A stretch of DNA of 51,474 nt from positions 1 through 51,474 of IMG/VR virus record IMGVR_UViG_3300024344_000022. One strand, written 5' to 3'. Source of the stretch: a virus. A model generated the notes under the pieces. That model was given only the letters and a program-made list of their open reading frames with translations, was not told the origin of the DNA and did no database searches. This document shows positions 37,469 to 47,567 of this stretch, in pieces. Position 1 is the first letter of the stretch; each line of letters opens with the position of its first letter. The position numbers and the translations under genes are program-made.

Positions 37469-39513
37469 TAGTTTTGCCCTTTTTCTAAGTCTTCGATCAT
37501 TTGTGCCAACTCTGCATCTTCATTAAGGCGCTCTATTAACTGACCCAATGTTACCCCTTCAAGTGCAACTTTATTTATACCCGTCTTTTTACCAATTGCC
37601 TGTACTTGTTTTACGAGATTACGAGCCGTACGAGTTGCATCTTCTAATCTCATGCCACCTTCAACTAAGCGTGGCACAATCGCACCAATAGCGCGTGGAC
37701 TAAACAGAAGGATGGCCGGCGTTGAAAATACTGTAGTAGCAATTCCAGTTCCGAAACGTGTTATATTATCTGCAATGTTTCGTCCTATTTGTGATATTTC
37801 AGATTTTACAACAAGACCGCTACCGAAAAGAGGATTAAACGCTGAACCTACCAACGAGGCTATCAAGTCTCCGCTTCCACCGGACTCTCTGGCAACACGC
37901 TCAAATTGATCAAGGTTAAGTAGCTCGTCCGGGCTGTCTGCAAGCGCAGACGCTAAACTGCCATAAGCATTTTTTCCGGTCTTAAGGTCTGCAACTTCAA
38001 CTGCTTTTCTTGGGTCAATGCTGAACACTTCATCGGCTGCATCCAACACCTTCATTTTGTCAGCATAACTACGCATCAACTCGCCGTGTGCGCCCTCTGT
38101 GGCTTGGTTTAATTTTTCAGCAATTTGGTCGTGAACCCTTGTCAGATAGCGCTTCGCACTACGCGCCTTATCGTCGTAGGCAATGTTATTTATTTCATCT
38201 TTTAACTGCTTCTTCAGTGCGTCTAAATACTGCACATCCATAACCTTTACTTCTTTAACCATTTTAGGAACAAACTGTGCAGGTGCTTTATATACCAGTT
38301 CTTCTGATTCAACTATTTTGTCAATATATTTTTCGCCTTCAAGATTTATTATTTTATTTAAAATTCCATCAATCTTCTTTTGTGTTTCTTCTGCTATTTT
38401 AGTTTTACCGTATGGAAAATCTATGGTTGCTTTACTTACCCCAAGATCATCTACTGCACCAACATTTACTGTTGCACCTGACCCGTCTAACGCTCTGGTA
38501 ACAATGTTCCGTAAGTCTGTTAGTATTACTTCATTGTTTTTTCCAAGAGGTTGATCGTATAGGCCATTATCCTTCATCATCTGTTGAGCAGCCTCGTAAT
38601 CTTTATTTGCCTGTTCTCTTATCTTCTTATGATCTTTTATGTATTTATCTACAACACGCAATCGACCCGTTGTCTTGTCTTTTCTAAAGTCACGTATTAC
38701 GTTGCCTTTACCTTCGCCTACATAGCGTCGCAATCTTTCTAAAGCAGTCTGACTTGTGCCGGTAGTAAACCCAAGAACACTATCAAAAACTTGCCCAAAC
38801 GCATCTCTTAGACGCGGTTTAGTTTTAGTCGCTGCACCGGTATCTTCGGCCATTGACGCTACCTTCTCACCGGCTTTAGAAACCTTACCCCTTACGCCTC
38901 TGTATAATGCGCCTGTTCCTTTTGCCGCAGCCGTTACCGGATCAATAACGTCGGCTGCCTTACCAAGCGTCGATAACAATTTAGATGCTCTTGGAGCAGT
39001 TCTTGCTAACGCTGCACCACCGCCTGTAAGCGGCAATGTTGCCAATGATGCAAGGTTGACTAAAGATCGAACTGGACGCTCTTCTACGTTTTTTATTTCC
39101 TCACCAAACTGACCGGCCATTTGGCGCACCATTTCAGCACGACGCGGATCACGCGGTTCATACAGCGAACCAAGCACTTTCTCTCCGGCTATATCAGCAG
39201 TTCCTTCGAGCGCCATTCCTATACCCGAAACAGCCTGACCCGGATCACTTATCACTTCACCAAGCGCACTAAACTCTTCGCCGGCTGTTTCCATAATATC
39301 ACCGGGTATTTTTTGAGCCGTTCGACCCAAGCGAGCTAAGAAACTTTGATCTTTGCCCCCTAACAGCTTTTCCATCCTCGCCAATTCTGCATCTGAAAAC
39401 TGTTGTGACTCGACGCGGTCTTCTGCAAGCGGAACTTGCTGCTCTTGTTCCTCTGGCTGACTGTCGCCTAACAACAGCGCCATGCGCCGACGTTGTTTTT
39501 CATTATATGCCAT
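37468..39513 (-). CDS. Large internal virion protein (copy B, 681 aa)
   Basis: A 681-residue counterpart of the 977-aa protein of the left module, about 300 residues shorter and only weakly similar. The start MAYNEKQRRRMALLLGDSQP is followed by a region of Ala/Gly-rich helices (LVNLASLATLPLTGGGAALA), a long charged helical middle and a hydrophobic stretch near 570-610 (GIATTVFSTPAILLF). It overlaps its neighbours at both ends by one base (37468 and 39513). Position and composition fit an ejected core protein. It shows that this locus is exchanged or evolves fast between related phages. Confidence 0.7.
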   Translation of the reverse strand: MAYNEKQRRRMALLLGDSQPEEQEQQVPLAEDRVESQQFSDAELARMEKLLGGKDQSFLARLGRTAQKIPGDIMETAGEEFSALGEVISDPGQAVSGIGMALEGTADIAGEKVLGSLYEPRDPRRAEMVRQMAGQFGEEIKNVEERPVRSLVNLASLATLPLTGGGAALARTAPRASKLLSTLGKAADVIDPVTAAAKGTGALYRGVRGKVSKAGEKVASMAEDTGAATKTKPRLRDAFGQVFDSVLGFTTGTSQTALERLRRYVGEGKGNVIRDFRKDKTTGRLRVVDKYIKDHKKIREQANKDYEAAQQMMKDNGLYDQPLGKNNEVILTDLRNIVTRALDGSGATVNVGAVDDLGVSKATIDFPYGKTKIAEETQKKIDGILNKIINLEGEKYIDKIVESEELVYKAPAQFVPKMVKEVKVMDVQYLDALKKQLKDEINNIAYDDKARSAKRYLTRVHDQIAEKLNQATEGAHGELMRSYADKMKVLDAADEVFSIDPRKAVEVADLKTGKNAYGSLASALADSPDELLNLDQFERVARESGGSGDLIASLVGSAFNPLFGSGLVVKSEISQIGRNIADNITRFGTGIATTVFSTPAILLFSPRAIGAIVPRLVEGGMRLEDATRTARNLVKQVQAIGKKTGINKVALEGVTLGQLIERLNEDAELAQMIEDLEKGQN

Positions 39514-41036
39514 CAGCCTCGTCCTATAGCTTTTTTCAGTTTAGGATTGTTATTTACTGCTGATTGAACTTCGGTATCATCTGGATTTGCCATAGCGCGA
39601 CGTAATAAATCTCGTTCATCTGGAGTCAAATCTTTACCTTGCATTGCAACTTGTGCTTCTGTTGGTTCTGTTTCTGTTTCTTGCCCTTCAGCTTCATCAA
39701 AAACAATCTGATCGTATAATGAACTTGTTGGATTTATACCTTCATTAATTGCGTTGACCCGTAATGATAAAATTTCACGAAGACGTTTTAATTTTTGTAT
39801 TCCATACGCTTGTGTATCTCTTGGTATTCGTATGTCAGGCACTACCGATTCTGCCATCTGTTGCTCTTTAGCCGACACGTTTGCACCGCCGCCATTTATA
39901 ATACGTGCAACCTCTGCAACAATAAGCGCTCTTGAATCGGTATATTGTTGCGCCTCTGGGTTATAAGTAGTTCCAACTATACCAAAATTAGTAGCAAGAC
40001 CACCCAACATTCTTCTCCAGCTAATGGAATCACCTTCTTCTAACTTTTGATAATTTTCTAAGTTGTCTAAAAAGGAATCAACTACATCTACAGATCCTTT
40101 CATTATTGCAGCCTTGTTTTTTAAGGCTGTTGCTCCTTTTAATCCACCTTGCTCAATATTTGCCCAACCCTGCTCTAATTTTTCTTCGCTTTCCTTACGA
40201 TCTAATCTGTCTTGCTCTCTTTGATACTCTGTTTCCTCTTCAGCAATACCTCGGTCGTATTCTAACTGTTCTTGTGCTTCACGACGGCCTATCTCATCTT
40301 GCGCTAAAGCACCACCACCTTTAATGGCTTTGCCTAACGTGTCCAGTGAAAACAAACCACCGGTATCTGCACGTTCAGCGGCAACTTGCGGTGTGCGACC
40401 CGTAAGTGCGCCAATCAAGTTGGCTCTTGCCATCCGATCCTGAGTTGTGGCATCTGCACGTCTTTGCGCCTTATCTTGAGCCATTCCGCTTATTAATCCA
40501 CCGCCTAACTGAGCAATTTGTGCAAACAGTTCCGGGTTACTTTTTACCATGCCACCCAATCGACCTAATAGTCCTTGTTTTTCCTCTTGTTCCTCTTCGT
40601 CTGGCGCATCTCCTTCTACCACCGTTTCCTCTATTACATATGGGTTGTCTTGTGTACCCTTACCTGACGGCTCATACGGACTTTTCACATCTTCCGGTGG
40701 CAATTCGGGTTCAGCAAACTGTTCTGTTGATGCGATCCTGTTAAGATCCAATTCACCGGTTGGTTGCGACAAAGCATCCGCAGACCGCTCTTGTGCTATG
40801 CCTTCAAGTCGGCCCATTCTTGCTTGCTTTGCTGCATCTTTCATTCTATCCGAAACCTGATCTAAGCCACCCCCTGTTTGTAATGGAGTAGCAGTCTGTT
40901 GGTTTAACGGCGTACGGTTGGCCATCATCAGCCTTCTTCTTCGCTCACGCTCTTCCGGTGTAAGCGTAGGATCTTCCTGATCCGGCCCTCTGTTCAACAT
41001 GCCGCCTAACGCACCTAAAATGTTTCTAATAGCCAT
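39513..41036 (-). CDS. Internal virion protein (copy B, 507 aa)
   Basis: A 507-residue counterpart of the 535-aa protein. The N-terminus is different in sequence but similarly disordered (LTPEERERRRRLMMANR, then acidic). The block with AQIAQLGGGLISG, RMARANLIGALTGRTP and LDTLGKAIKGGG is shared. The C-terminal half differs again and has a DNYQKLEEGDSISWRRMLGG-like helical part and ISAKEQQMAE-type motifs. A conserved core in variable surroundings suggests that the core mediates assembly. Function not known. Confidence 0.65.
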   Translation of the reverse strand: MAIRNILGALGGMLNRGPDQEDPTLTPEERERRRRLMMANRTPLNQQTATPLQTGGGLDQVSDRMKDAAKQARMGRLEGIAQERSADALSQPTGELDLNRIASTEQFAEPELPPEDVKSPYEPSGKGTQDNPYVIEETVVEGDAPDEEEQEEKQGLLGRLGGMVKSNPELFAQIAQLGGGLISGMAQDKAQRRADATTQDRMARANLIGALTGRTPQVAAERADTGGLFSLDTLGKAIKGGGALAQDEIGRREAQEQLEYDRGIAEEETEYQREQDRLDRKESEEKLEQGWANIEQGGLKGATALKNKAAIMKGSVDVVDSFLDNLENYQKLEEGDSISWRRMLGGLATNFGIVGTTYNPEAQQYTDSRALIVAEVARIINGGGANVSAKEQQMAESVVPDIRIPRDTQAYGIQKLKRLREILSLRVNAINEGINPTSSLYDQIVFDEAEGQETETEPTEAQVAMQGKDLTPDERDLLRRAMANPDDTEVQSAVNNNPKLKKAIGRG

Positions 41037-41051
41037 TATGTTTTCCTGTTT

Positions 41052-41339
41052 TTACTGTCCAAAAGCCAGTTTGCCGCCAAATAATTTTTTACTTTGTGAC
41101 AAATCACTTAACAGGCTTTTAGTTATTGGGTCATTCAACAGTGTTTGCCCGATACCCTGCTGCGCGGCCTGTTGTGGCGCTGTAGGCTGGGCTTGCGGAT
41201 TAAACGACTGTATCAGCTTATCCTGTTTTGCCTGTTGTTCCATGCGTTGCTGATCGCGTTTGGCTTGCTGTTTACCTACCAAACCTTGCGCTAAACTTAA
41301 CCCGGCCGGTATTGCATACGGTGCTAATGCTCCAAACAT
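41052..41339 (-). CDS. Small virion-associated protein (copy B, 95 aa)
   Basis: The 95-residue counterpart of the 121-aa protein, starting MFGALAPYAIPAGLSLAQGL, then the conserved AKRDQQRMEQQAKQDKLIQ helix and PITKSLLSDLSQS. It ends before the Gly/Met-rich tail of copy A and has a different first ten residues. Same place in the operon; function unknown. Confidence 0.6.
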   Translation of the reverse strand: MFGALAPYAIPAGLSLAQGLVGKQQAKRDQQRMEQQAKQDKLIQSFNPQAQPTAPQQAAQQGIGQTLLNDPITKSLLSDLSQSKKLFGGKLAFGQ

Positions 41340-41350
41340 TTTATGCTCCT

Positions 41351-43771
41351 TTATTGCGGATCTACTTCGTCAATTCGTGGCCCTGTTCTATCTTTACTTC
41401 CACCATACGAACCACCTATTTTTACAAACTTTTGTGATTTTTTGTCAAACTTACCTCTAAAGGACTTTGCACTTGGCCCAGATCCTACAACCCATTCTGC
41501 AATAAGGTCTCCTTTACTGTCTCGCGCTGTTCTAAAACCCCTTGCTGTTGCAGGGTCATAATCGAAATCTTCTCTGTTTATAAATGAATCCATTGCCGCA
41601 TCTATTGTTTCATTGCCTGTTGAAGGTACGGTGATACCATCAGGGGTTGACGTTGGCACTGAAGTTCCAGTTTCAACCCGTGCGGTGTCCGTTTGCGCGG
41701 CTGCACCTCTACGAATCTGTTCAATAGATTCCGGCGTGAAACTCTGTAAGTTTTGTGCTAAACCACTTACTAAGTCTTCTGTTCCAGCCATATCATCTAC
41801 TTCTCTTGCTGCTAAAATACTGCCAATCAAGTCCATATCAGCTTGTCTTCCAGCCAATGTTGGATCATCGCCTAACATTCCGGTCAAGCCGGCTCTACGT
41901 AGTTCAGCTTCCAATGTTTGATCGTCTTCAAACTCACCCGTCAAACCGGCGCGTGTGGCATCACGTCTTAATGCAGCCGTATCCAGTTCACTCTCCAATG
42001 CTCTGGCTTGCTGAGTCTGTACTGGAGCCATGTTCGCTGCACCTGTATCAAACAGTCCGGTCTGACCGGCTTCAGCTATTCTGCGTTGTAAGTCTTGCGT
42101 GTCTAATCCGCTTTGTGTGGTTTCACCCGTTAGCGTCTGACGGTCATCGACCTCACCAAACAACTGCGATTCTAACTGTTGACCAGCCAATGTTTTCTGA
42201 TCGTCTAACTCTCCAAACAATTCTGCCTGTTGGCGTTGTGCTTGTAAGGTCTGCTGACCGTCTTCGCCAAACTCACCAGTTAAGGCAGCGTCTGCACGTT
42301 CCTGACCCCTACTTAACGCATCAAGTTCTGCTCTCTGTCTTTTTGCAGCCATTGTTTCATCGCGTTCAAATATTCCAGTTTGACCGGCTCTGGCAATGTC
42401 ACGATTTAACGCTTGCGTTAAAATATCTTGTTGCGTTCGATCTTCTTGTAGACCCATACCTCGCTGGCCTAAATCAAACCCTTGAGCATCACGTAAATCT
42501 TGTTGTCTGCGTTGTGCAGCTTGAGCTTCAAGTGCTAATCGGTTACGCTCATCGCCTTCACCCATTCTCGCTAAAGCGGCCGCTGTATCGCCTCCACCTC
42601 GCAACACACCATATCGACCCAACTGCTCGACCAAAGCCTTACGCGCTTCGTTCTGTCTGAACTGCTGATCGGCTAATTGTGAGGCCATAATCGGATCGTC
42701 TGTTCCACCCACTCTATTCATGTATTGCTGACGTAGTGCATCTTCTAACGTATCAGCCATTGGTGCAGCTTCGGGCGTTACCACATTCTGAGCAGCAGCC
42801 ATATCTGCACCAGCACCTAATGCGTCAGTAGGCGTAGTTGCATCAGCAGCTAAACCTTGAACAAACGATGGATCGCTTATCGGATTCACCGTAGGCGTAG
42901 TTGCATCGGCGGCCAAGCCTTGAACAAACGATGGGTCACTTAAAGGATTTTCTGTAACCGGTTGGCTCATGCGTTCTTCTTCCATTGCTCTAACAGCCAA
43001 CGGATCACTTAATGGATTCTCTGTAACCGGCTGACCAGTAGCTAAGTCAGATACAAAGCCAGGATCGCTAATTGGATTTACCGTAGTTGCTGGAGCTTTG
43101 CCAAAGTTTGGATCGCTTGTCGGGTTAACCGTTGTAGCCGGCGCTCTACCAAAATTTGGATTGCTCGTTGGATTCACCGTTGTTGCTGGTGGCCTTCCAA
43201 AGTTCGGATCGCTCGTAGGGTTTACAGTTGTAGCTGGCGGTTGACTAAAGTTTGGATCGCTTGTCGGGTTGACCGTTGTCGCTGGTGCTTGTCCAAAATT
43301 CGGATCACTTGTTGGGTTTACTGTAGTAGCTGGTGGCTGACCGAAATTAGGGTCGCTCGTCGGGTTTGTCATTGTAGCTGGTTGCGCCACTGGCTGTTGT
43401 TGTTGCGCCATTGTAGGTTGCGGTGCAGATGGTGCTTGCGCTTGTGCCATCGATGGAGCCAATGGTGGTGGTGGAGGCGGTGGCATGGCTGGTGGCGTAG
43501 CTCCACCTTGCGCCTGTTGCATCGTTGGCTGTTGCTGTTGAGGTTGCATTCCACCTTGAGCTTGCGCCATTGACGGCTGTTGATTTTGAGCCTGACTACC
43601 GGCAGCTATTGCACTCACCAACGGATCTTGACCTTGTGCTTGAGCCATTGACGGCTGACCATATGTCTGCGGTTGTTGAACACCAGCACCTTGAGCTTGT
43701 GCCATTGTAGGCTGTTTCTTTTTCTTCTTCTGGCTACCGCCTGTCATCATCTCGTTATAGCTTACCGCCAT
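41351..43771 (-). CDS. Repeat-rich internal virion protein (copy B, 806 aa)
   Basis: An 806-residue counterpart of the 804-aa protein. The first 130 residues carry repeats of PSMAQAQG or PTMAQAQG plus polyproline, absent from copy A. Residues about 135-330 hold ten tandem units, six of 16 residues (NPTSDPNFGQPPATTV type) and four of a longer type (NPLSDPSFVQGLAADATTPT). The helical remainder is nearly identical to copy A, but has one more LTGEF-type unit (an added segment containing QAELFGELDDQKTL). The C-terminal 120 residues differ. Gene ends overlap the nozzle gene by TAATG at 43771. A structural or ejected protein is likely. Confidence 0.7.
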   Translation of the reverse strand: MAVSYNEMMTGGSQKKKKKQPTMAQAQGAGVQQPQTYGQPSMAQAQGQDPLVSAIAAGSQAQNQQPSMAQAQGGMQPQQQQPTMQQAQGGATPPAMPPPPPPPLAPSMAQAQAPSAPQPTMAQQQQPVAQPATMTNPTSDPNFGQPPATTVNPTSDPNFGQAPATTVNPTSDPNFSQPPATTVNPTSDPNFGRPPATTVNPTSNPNFGRAPATTVNPTSDPNFGKAPATTVNPISDPGFVSDLATGQPVTENPLSDPLAVRAMEEERMSQPVTENPLSDPSFVQGLAADATTPTVNPISDPSFVQGLAADATTPTDALGAGADMAAAQNVVTPEAAPMADTLEDALRQQYMNRVGGTDDPIMASQLADQQFRQNEARKALVEQLGRYGVLRGGGDTAAALARMGEGDERNRLALEAQAAQRRQQDLRDAQGFDLGQRGMGLQEDRTQQDILTQALNRDIARAGQTGIFERDETMAAKRQRAELDALSRGQERADAALTGEFGEDGQQTLQAQRQQAELFGELDDQKTLAGQQLESQLFGEVDDRQTLTGETTQSGLDTQDLQRRIAEAGQTGLFDTGAANMAPVQTQQARALESELDTAALRRDATRAGLTGEFEDDQTLEAELRRAGLTGMLGDDPTLAGRQADMDLIGSILAAREVDDMAGTEDLVSGLAQNLQSFTPESIEQIRRGAAAQTDTARVETGTSVPTSTPDGITVPSTGNETIDAAMDSFINREDFDYDPATARGFRTARDSKGDLIAEWVVGSGPSAKSFRGKFDKKSQKFVKIGGSYGGSKDRTGPRIDEVDPQ
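42850..43375 (-). repeat. In-frame tandem repeats, 16-codon and longer units (copy B)
   Basis: Ten units opening with Asn-Pro-(Thr/Leu/Ile)-Ser-(Asp/Asn)-Pro. The six short units (43080-43370) are 48 nt apart and differ by few bases; the four longer ones lie at 42850-43080. The DNA pattern is coding and regular, so it is not a CRISPR array. Confidence 0.85.
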
Positions 43772-45270
43772 TATTCTATACCCGTGTTGCGTTCGCGTGT
43801 ATTTCCAATAGGCTTGTATTGGAGGTTTGCACGTCGAACAGTAAATGGTTCATCTAAGTTGAAGTTGGAAAAGCGCAGCATAGTTCGTGGATCGTAACCA
43901 AATAAATCCGAATCCTGAGTTAGTGCAGATACGTCCGACTCTAATAATGACGAGTCCAAAACAAACGAACTGTCCAGCAGACTACCTACGTTACCCATTG
44001 TGATAGTTTCTGTGTTGGAAACAATACCGGCAGCAATCTGCGATATACTGAGATCAAACGCTCCAGTATTATCAAACAGCGTCCGGTTATACAGCCAGCG
44101 ACATGATACTGCATCACCGCGTGGAGCTATTGAGGCCGTTTCAAAATAAGCCTTGATAGCACTTCCATCGTCGTTCGTTCCGCTATCGTGTTTATTGATG
44201 CGCCCGGCAAAGTCACCGGCATGTGGCAAGTCGTCGATAAGCGCTGCACTGTCACGGGTAAAATTATTATACGGGCCAAACCACGCATTAAGTCGTGCAG
44301 AGTAAATCACCACACTGTTCATTGTCGTTTGCGATGCACCATACGGTAAGAAAAACCAGACTTGTTCCTGTGCAGGGTAATACATAGCAAACGAATACGG
44401 CAAACGAGCTACATTTAGTTCGCTCCAATATCTGTCATCCAGTGCCAAAGAAATCTTCTCAACACTTGCACCGCCTGACCATTGGTAGATGCCATCGTTA
44501 CGCACAAACAACTGACGCTCACCAGGAACCGTAACAATACTTTTGCCGGCTACGGTTCCGCGTTGCGTTCGCTGTTGTTGCTGAAAAGGTATCGTTGCGT
44601 TACCCGTAGGCGTAAGTGTATGAATGCCCTGCTCTGTGTGGATAGATAAATAGTTTTGGAATGGGCGTAACCCGGTAATGTCAAAACCTACGCTGTTAAA
44701 ACTGAGTGAACCCCACGTTTCGATGTCACCGGCATCGCTTCGCCATAAACGATCTGCGGCTCCGTTTATGTTGCCAACCCATGCACGATTTTCCCAAAAG
44801 GTTACCCATTTAGGTTTGGTGAATCGAGAGCTATCGTCGAGTGTTGCTGCGTTGCTCGTTCCACCTGCCCACTTGATACCGTCTGTGTCCTGACCGTTTA
44901 CCGCAATCAATGTGCTACCGGCCAATACCCAATCCCACGTATAGTCATTGCCGGCAGTTATGGTCACGCTACCTGTTCGATCTGTTGCCGTTCCACCTGT
45001 AACATCAAAAAACTTATCACCGCAAAAAGCGAAAACCTTTTCTGTTCCGGCTAATACAACCTGACCACATGCAGTTACCGTAGCACCGCTGTTCATTGCA
45101 CTTGCATTATACTTTGCAAACCCGTTCCGCTTGGCTACCTCACCGGCCAACCCAACCGTGCAGTTTTCCATTTCAAACAGACCGTCCGGTGGCATGTCTT
45201 CAGCCGGTAAGCTGTAGTTTACCCCACTTCTCCAGGGGCCAAGACGTAACGATTCAGCGGTTATCGGCAT
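43771..45270 (-). CDS. Tail nozzle / tubular-B-like protein (copy B, 499 aa)
   Basis: A 499-residue counterpart of the protein at 9121-10623, one residue shorter and nearly identical in the first 190 and last 100 residues. Most differences are near residues 270-350 (RYWSELNVARLPYS, SQTTMNSVVIYSAR). The repeated WxGN and GIYQWSGG strands again suggest a beta-propeller. It is coupled to the adaptor gene by a shared base at 45270. Confidence 0.7.
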   Translation of the reverse strand: MPITAESLRLGPWRSGVNYSLPAEDMPPDGLFEMENCTVGLAGEVAKRNGFAKYNASAMNSGATVTACGQVVLAGTEKVFAFCGDKFFDVTGGTATDRTGSVTITAGNDYTWDWVLAGSTLIAVNGQDTDGIKWAGGTSNAATLDDSSRFTKPKWVTFWENRAWVGNINGAADRLWRSDAGDIETWGSLSFNSVGFDITGLRPFQNYLSIHTEQGIHTLTPTGNATIPFQQQQRTQRGTVAGKSIVTVPGERQLFVRNDGIYQWSGGASVEKISLALDDRYWSELNVARLPYSFAMYYPAQEQVWFFLPYGASQTTMNSVVIYSARLNAWFGPYNNFTRDSAALIDDLPHAGDFAGRINKHDSGTNDDGSAIKAYFETASIAPRGDAVSCRWLYNRTLFDNTGAFDLSISQIAAGIVSNTETITMGNVGSLLDSSFVLDSSLLESDVSALTQDSDLFGYDPRTMLRFSNFNLDEPFTVRRANLQYKPIGNTRERNTGIE

Positions 45271-45968
45271 CAGCTTAACGATCCTTCAGTAGGCGTAAAA
45301 GAAAACTTGTTGCTGTAGCTCTCATCTGCTCTACGCATACGGTATGAACGGTTACCCTGCACGTTCATGTTTTGCCGACCTGCAATAGCAATTACGCGCT
45401 CCATCTCCTGTTTGTCCGACATTGCGCCCTGATCGTCACCTTTCTCTTGCTTATATAATGCAGAGATGCCGTGTATAAGTGCCGGCTGACATACAGGTGC
45501 TACATACGGATTTATGGAGTCGCTATCTTCAGATTCTGTAAACGTGGGTATGGACGAGTAGTAGCGATACGCAATCGTGTCTACGCCGTCCGGCTCCGGA
45601 TACAACGTGACTTCAATGTTACCGCTAGAGTCTACGCCATCAATAGCAACCCATCGCGGATCGCCATTTATACTGGCATCCGGATCAGCCGCATCAATGT
45701 CTTGCGTAGACATGATAAGAATGACGTGATCTTCGGTAGTGTTGCGAAACGACAACGGAGCCACTACGTCACTGGCCAGCGAATACGTACGAGTGCCGTT
45801 TACTGTATTAAAAGTTGAACCTTTGAACAGCCAGTTCCATTTTTCACGCGAAGCTATATCCTGAGTGACCAGATTTAAATAGTCACGCGCCCCGTCTTTA
45901 AATGTCGAACTACCTGTATTCAGACCAACCCTTCTAAGGGCAATCTGAATGATCTGCAAATTTGTCAT
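45270..45968 (-). CDS. Tail adaptor / tubular-A-like protein (copy B, 232 aa)
   Basis: A 232-residue counterpart of the protein at 10623-11321 with the same start MTNLQIIQIALRRVGL and REKWNWLF. Differences are scattered and conservative; the end reads YSNKFSFTPTEGSLS instead of ISGKFSFQPTEGSIG. The DNA at the extreme 5-prime end of the gene is identical to copy A over several dozen bases, unlike the third-position changes elsewhere. Confidence 0.7.
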   Translation of the reverse strand: MTNLQIIQIALRRVGLNTGSSTFKDGARDYLNLVTQDIASREKWNWLFKGSTFNTVNGTRTYSLASDVVAPLSFRNTTEDHVILIMSTQDIDAADPDASINGDPRWVAIDGVDSSGNIEVTLYPEPDGVDTIAYRYYSSIPTFTESEDSDSINPYVAPVCQPALIHGISALYKQEKGDDQGAMSDKQEMERVIAIAGRQNMNVQGNRSYRMRRADESYSNKFSFTPTEGSLS

Positions 45969-45975
45969 GCTAACC

Positions 45976-46203
45976 CTATATCAAGTTAGCCCATGCTCCA
46001 TTTTCATACCCTTGAAACTTGTTGTCCGTAGAGTTGTAGATCAGCATTCCGTTTGCTGCGGTCAGTGCGTTGCGTTCGGTTGTTGTTAAACTTGCAACCG
46101 TTAACGTATCTGACAATTTTACGGTGTCTGCCTCTACTGCTCCAATCAACGCAGAATCGCCAAAGAAACTGGCCGCGTTGACTTGTCCAAAAGTTTCTGA
46201 CAT
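45976..46203 (-). CDS. Small virion protein with fibre-tip-like motif (copy B, 75 aa)
   Basis: Counterpart of the 75-aa protein at 11331-11558. The first 28 and last 35 residues are nearly unchanged, while residues 29-37 read KLSDTLTVA here and KAAESFTLP there. It ends YENGAWANLI. It directly follows the 140-aa gene. Role as in copy A: probably a small surface component. Confidence 0.65.
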   Translation of the reverse strand: MSETFGQVNAASFFGDSALIGAVEADTVKLSDTLTVASLTTTERNALTAANGMLIYNSTDNKFQGYENGAWANLI

Positions 46204-46626
46204 CTATTGATGCGCCGTAGCTGCAATCTGATCTAAATCGTATTCAGACAAGTTGTCGCCGTTGTTGTCCAACCAGCGGTCTTGCCAAATGCGTACGGCT
46301 TCCTCGCCACGATCTTTAATACGCGACGGTGGATCGGGTACGAATCCTGGTGCATGAGTTACTTCTCCAACAGCACGAACATGGTTGCGCACTTGGCTGT
46401 TGGTTACCGGTGACTTGCGCTGACGAGTGTGCGTTTTATCCAGGTCGAGCGCCTTGCGAATTGCGTTTTTTGTTTCATCAGACCCCTTCAAAATGAGGTC
46501 AGCAATTTGATCTGGCGTGACACTGGCTGTCGGTGCTTCAACAGGTGTAGCATCTTGCACTACTTCGGCCAACTGTTCCGGCAGGGTATGCTCTTGCGTT
46601 TTTGCTGTAGGCATACGTTTTGCCAT
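46204..46626 (-). CDS. Hypothetical virion-operon protein (copy B, 140 aa)
   Basis: Starts MAKRMPTAKTQEHTLPEQLA at 46626 with a GAAAGAG site, and fixes the start of its homologue at 11978. The region from TPDQIADLILKG to the acidic end SEYDLDQIAATAHQ is almost unchanged from copy A. Function unknown; the constancy suggests a structural requirement. Confidence 0.6.
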   Translation of the reverse strand: MAKRMPTAKTQEHTLPEQLAEVVQDATPVEAPTASVTPDQIADLILKGSDETKNAIRKALDLDKTHTRQRKSPVTNSQVRNHVRAVGEVTHAPGFVPDPPSRIKDRGEEAVRIWQDRWLDNNGDNLSEYDLDQIAATAHQ

Positions 46627-46711
46627 TTGTAATCTCTTTCGTTAATACGTGCGACGATGGGCTGGAGGTATCACATTGTGAGAACCCACCGCCACACGAA
46701 AAGTGAACTGC

Positions 46712-47500
46712 TTATCTGCTGATACCCTGCAATACAACACCCACATGTCCAGTGGTGTCGGGTGCAAATGTGGCAAAACCGACCAGCGGTTCTGTCTCTG
46801 CATCCTTTGCATGTACCGCACCGGCTACGCCATCAGACAAGGTTAGGTTTTGTCCAATAGCTATGGTTCCATCCGCTAAGATGGTTGATACACCAGCGGT
46901 CTGAATCCAACCGTAATAACCCGACTGCATCACTCGCGCTGTAACGCCAGAAATGACGTAATCAGTTGCTGCGGTTGATGCAACAACTTGGTTATACAGG
47001 TTACCCGTAATCGCAACATCAGTAGCCGTAGTTACTGCGACAACCAGCCCGTCATACAGGGTGAATGTCACCGCGTTGCTACTGGCTGCCGTGTTAGATT
47101 TGATACGGTAGGTGTAACCTTCTGATGCATCGTCTGTAGTATGCAAGTATCCACCGGCATACTGGTTAGCAGTTGCCGACCCTAAAGTTCCGCTATCGGT
47201 CAAAATAACTTCTGTTGCACCGATTGCTGCTGCGGTTGCTTTATTGTCAACTTCTACAACGGCTGTAGCAGATAAATCTTGCGACACCAACACACCGGCT
47301 GCTGTAGCACCGGCAAAACTTCCGTAACGAAATACTCGACCGTCTTCAAACTCACGCTTGGTTCCGATAGGATATTCCTGTGTTGATGACTCTTCGTAGA
47401 TTCCTTGTGGTGATCCACCGGTTGCACCGGCAATCGACCCTAACGAATCTGTTGTTGCATTGTTATAACCTGTTCCCAGGTCTTGCGCTCCACTTGGCAT
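46712..47500 (-). CDS. Probable head decoration protein (copy B, 262 aa)
   Basis: A 262-residue counterpart of the 248-aa protein. The first 30 residues are different and longer (MPSGAQDLGTGYNNATTDSL), after which IYEESST, GRVFRYGSF, GGYLHTTDDASEG and AKDAETEPLVGFA align. AAAGGAG precedes the ATG. Same position behind the capsid gene. Confidence 0.6.
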   Translation of the reverse strand: MPSGAQDLGTGYNNATTDSLGSIAGATGGSPQGIYEESSTQEYPIGTKREFEDGRVFRYGSFAGATAAGVLVSQDLSATAVVEVDNKATAAAIGATEVILTDSGTLGSATANQYAGGYLHTTDDASEGYTYRIKSNTAASSNAVTFTLYDGLVVAVTTATDVAITGNLYNQVVASTAATDYVISGVTARVMQSGYYGWIQTAGVSTILADGTIAIGQNLTLSDGVAGAVHAKDAETEPLVGFATFAPDTTGHVGVVLQGISR

Positions 47501-47567
47501 TTCTATTTCTCCTTTGCCTTTTTGCTCGGCTCAAAAGACGCATTGGCTTGCGTCTTGGAATTGTTTA

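Noticed and set aside
36678-37526. Plus-strand frame of 282 codons opposite the fibre gene (with shorter equivalents at 954-2081)
   Set aside because: Ser/Pro/Ala-rich shadow of the repeated fibre codons; no ribosome site, and the minus-strand gene is clearly real.
43080-43370. Regularly spaced 48-nt repeats that look like a CRISPR array
   Set aside because: The units are in frame, code for NPTSDPNF-type peptides without unique spacers, and lie inside the 806-aa gene.
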